Positions 5,875 through 6,507 of a stretch of 6,507 nucleotides of DNA are shown here, in pieces; within the stretch, counting starts at the first letter, position 1; every line of letters starts with the position of its first letter. The translations under genes and the position numbers were made by a program. Under the pieces are notes generated by a model that saw only the letters and a list, made by a program, of their open reading frames with translations, made no database searches and was not told where the DNA came from. Origin of the DNA: Candidatus Margulisiibacteriota bacterium (lineage in GTDB: Bacteria > Margulisbacteria > WOR-1 > JAUWWO01); NCBI GenBank assembly GCA_030616825.1, contig JAUWWO010000028.1, positions 1-6,507 on the forward strand, written 5' to 3'.

Positions 5875-6312
5875 ATGCATTATAAGCGGGGATTTATATT
5901 ATTATATGTATTATTTTTTATGGCCGTGGCCTGCATTACTCTTGGCATTCTGGTCAGGCTTATTTATGTCAATTTCTACATGGCAGGAGAGGAAAGCCTT
6001 CGGATGAAATCCTTTTATGCGGCTGAGGCTGGCATTGAATGGGCAAAGTCTAAGATGTCCTCTAACCCAGACTGGTTTACAGACCTTCCTCATTCTCCAC
6101 CAGATGACACTGCCTGGCTTCTTAAATCTGCAGCTGGATTTGACATCTCTCTTGGTGATGCTCGCTTTAAGGTAATAAGAGAAAATGGGAAGAGTAGAGT
6201 TTATTCAATAGGGTATACTGGAAGTAGTGTAGAGCGTAGCAAAGCTGTTTCTATCGTGAAAGTAGAATTTACTATCTTGCCTTTTGAGCAGGTTTCCTGG
6301 ACAAACTTATAG
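5875..6312 (+). CDS. GspK/PilX-like minor pseudopilin lacking Glu5
   Basis: This 145-residue protein has leader MHYKRG, a likely cleavage site after Gly6 and a hydrophobic helix FILLYVLFFMAVACITLGIL. Mature position +5 is Tyr rather than Glu. Loss of Glu5 is the known mark of GspK, which caps the pseudopilus tip because no further subunit need dock above it. FYAAEAGIEWA (47-57) after the helix matches the AEAG motif of PilX/GspK N-terminal regions. The length is near PilX and far below GspK (usually around 300 residues, with an inserted helical domain), so the large GspK domain is absent. GAGGG (5867-5871), overlapping the previous stop, is the ribosome site, though close (3 nt) to the ATG. 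Assigning it as the tip subunit is inference from gene order and the missing Glu. Confidence 0.8.
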   Translation: MHYKRGFILLYVLFFMAVACITLGILVRLIYVNFYMAGEESLRMKSFYAAEAGIEWAKSKMSSNPDWFTDLPHSPPDDTAWLLKSAAGFDISLGDARFKVIRENGKSRVYSIGYTGSSVERSKAVSIVKVEFTILPFEQVSWTNL

Positions 6313-6320
6313 GGTGTGAT

Positions 6321-6507
6321 ATGAAACGACTTCATTTATGGATAGCTGTCTTTGTCTTATTTGCTTTGATCTTTGTTTTGGGGATATCCAAGATTCAGGG
6401 ATATGATATCTGGTTTCATCTAAAAGCAGGCGAATATATCCTGTCTACAGGTGGGGTTCCTCATACTGATCCATTCTCTTATACAGCAGGGAAGCCTTGG
6501 ATTGCTC
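6321..6507 (+). CDS. Polytopic membrane protein, N-terminal part (3' end outside window)
   Basis: Sixty-two codons are visible before the edge. A first hydrophobic helix (about residues 5-25) is followed by a loop with GYDIWFHLKAGEYIL, GGVPHTDPFSYT and GKPWIA. The pattern of Asp-x-Trp-(aromatic)-His, then DPFSYT and PWI, recalls uncharacterised large bacterial membrane proteins with a GT-C-like layout, in which an acidic residue in the first extracytoplasmic loop could be catalytic. The function is not established. AGGGTG (6311-6316) overlaps the stop of the previous gene and lies 4 nt before the ATG, so it appears to belong to the same transcript. It could be a glycosyltransferase acting on surface glycans or on the exported pilin-like proteins; this is speculation. 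Confidence 0.75.
   Translation, partial: MKRLHLWIAVFVLFALIFVLGISKIQGYDIWFHLKAGEYILSTGGVPHTDPFSYTAGKPWIA

Overview
The window is one strand-uniform, tightly packed bacterial gene run, with every supported gene on the + strand. It shows an AT-leaning base composition, TTG and GTG starts, and inter-gene gaps of mostly 1-20 nt. Pseudopilin genes, undecaprenyl/dolichyl-phosphate-type glycosyltransferases and large YfhO-type membrane proteins point to a diderm, possibly uncultured lineage. Candidate phyla such as Omnitrophota would fit, but that is a guess from gene style and not shown by the sequence.

Layout. (1) Positions 1-3505 form a cell-surface glycan module. It holds the C-terminal end of a YfhO-family polytopic membrane protein (1-516), a complete tandem paralog of 751 aa (535-2790), and a family 2 glycosyltransferase of the dolichyl-phosphate glucose/mannose synthase type (TTG start, 2792-3505). 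The GT2 would make a polyprenyl-phosphate sugar on the cytoplasmic face. The YfhO proteins, with a GT-C-like architecture, would transfer the sugar to an acceptor outside the membrane; no flippase is in the window. (2) Positions 3506-3753 are the only break. They hold a sigma70-like promoter candidate (TTGTGA, 17 nt, TATGAT), a small ORF whose N-terminus looks like the membrane anchor of YbbR/CdaR proteins, an apparent -1 frame continuation of it, and a hairpin just before the next gene. (3) Positions 3754-4602 encode pantothenate synthetase, PanC. (4) Positions 4607-6312 encode four consecutive proteins with type IV prepilin-like N-termini, in the order GspH-, GspI/PilV-, GspJ/PilW- and GspK/PilX-like. 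This is the minor-pseudopilin set that forms the tip of a type II secretion pseudopilus or type IV pilus. (5) Position 6321 to the end is the start of another polytopic membrane protein, cut by the window edge.

How they work together. The glycan genes form one unit. The internal promoter candidate could start a second unit: small membrane protein, panC, pseudopilins, last membrane protein. The most unusual points are the broken-looking small YbbR-like gene, the diverged tandem YfhO pair, a terminator-like hairpin inside the complete yfhO-like gene, and panC lying 4 nt from a minor-pseudopilin cluster. I see no mobile element, CRISPR array, tRNA or rRNA.
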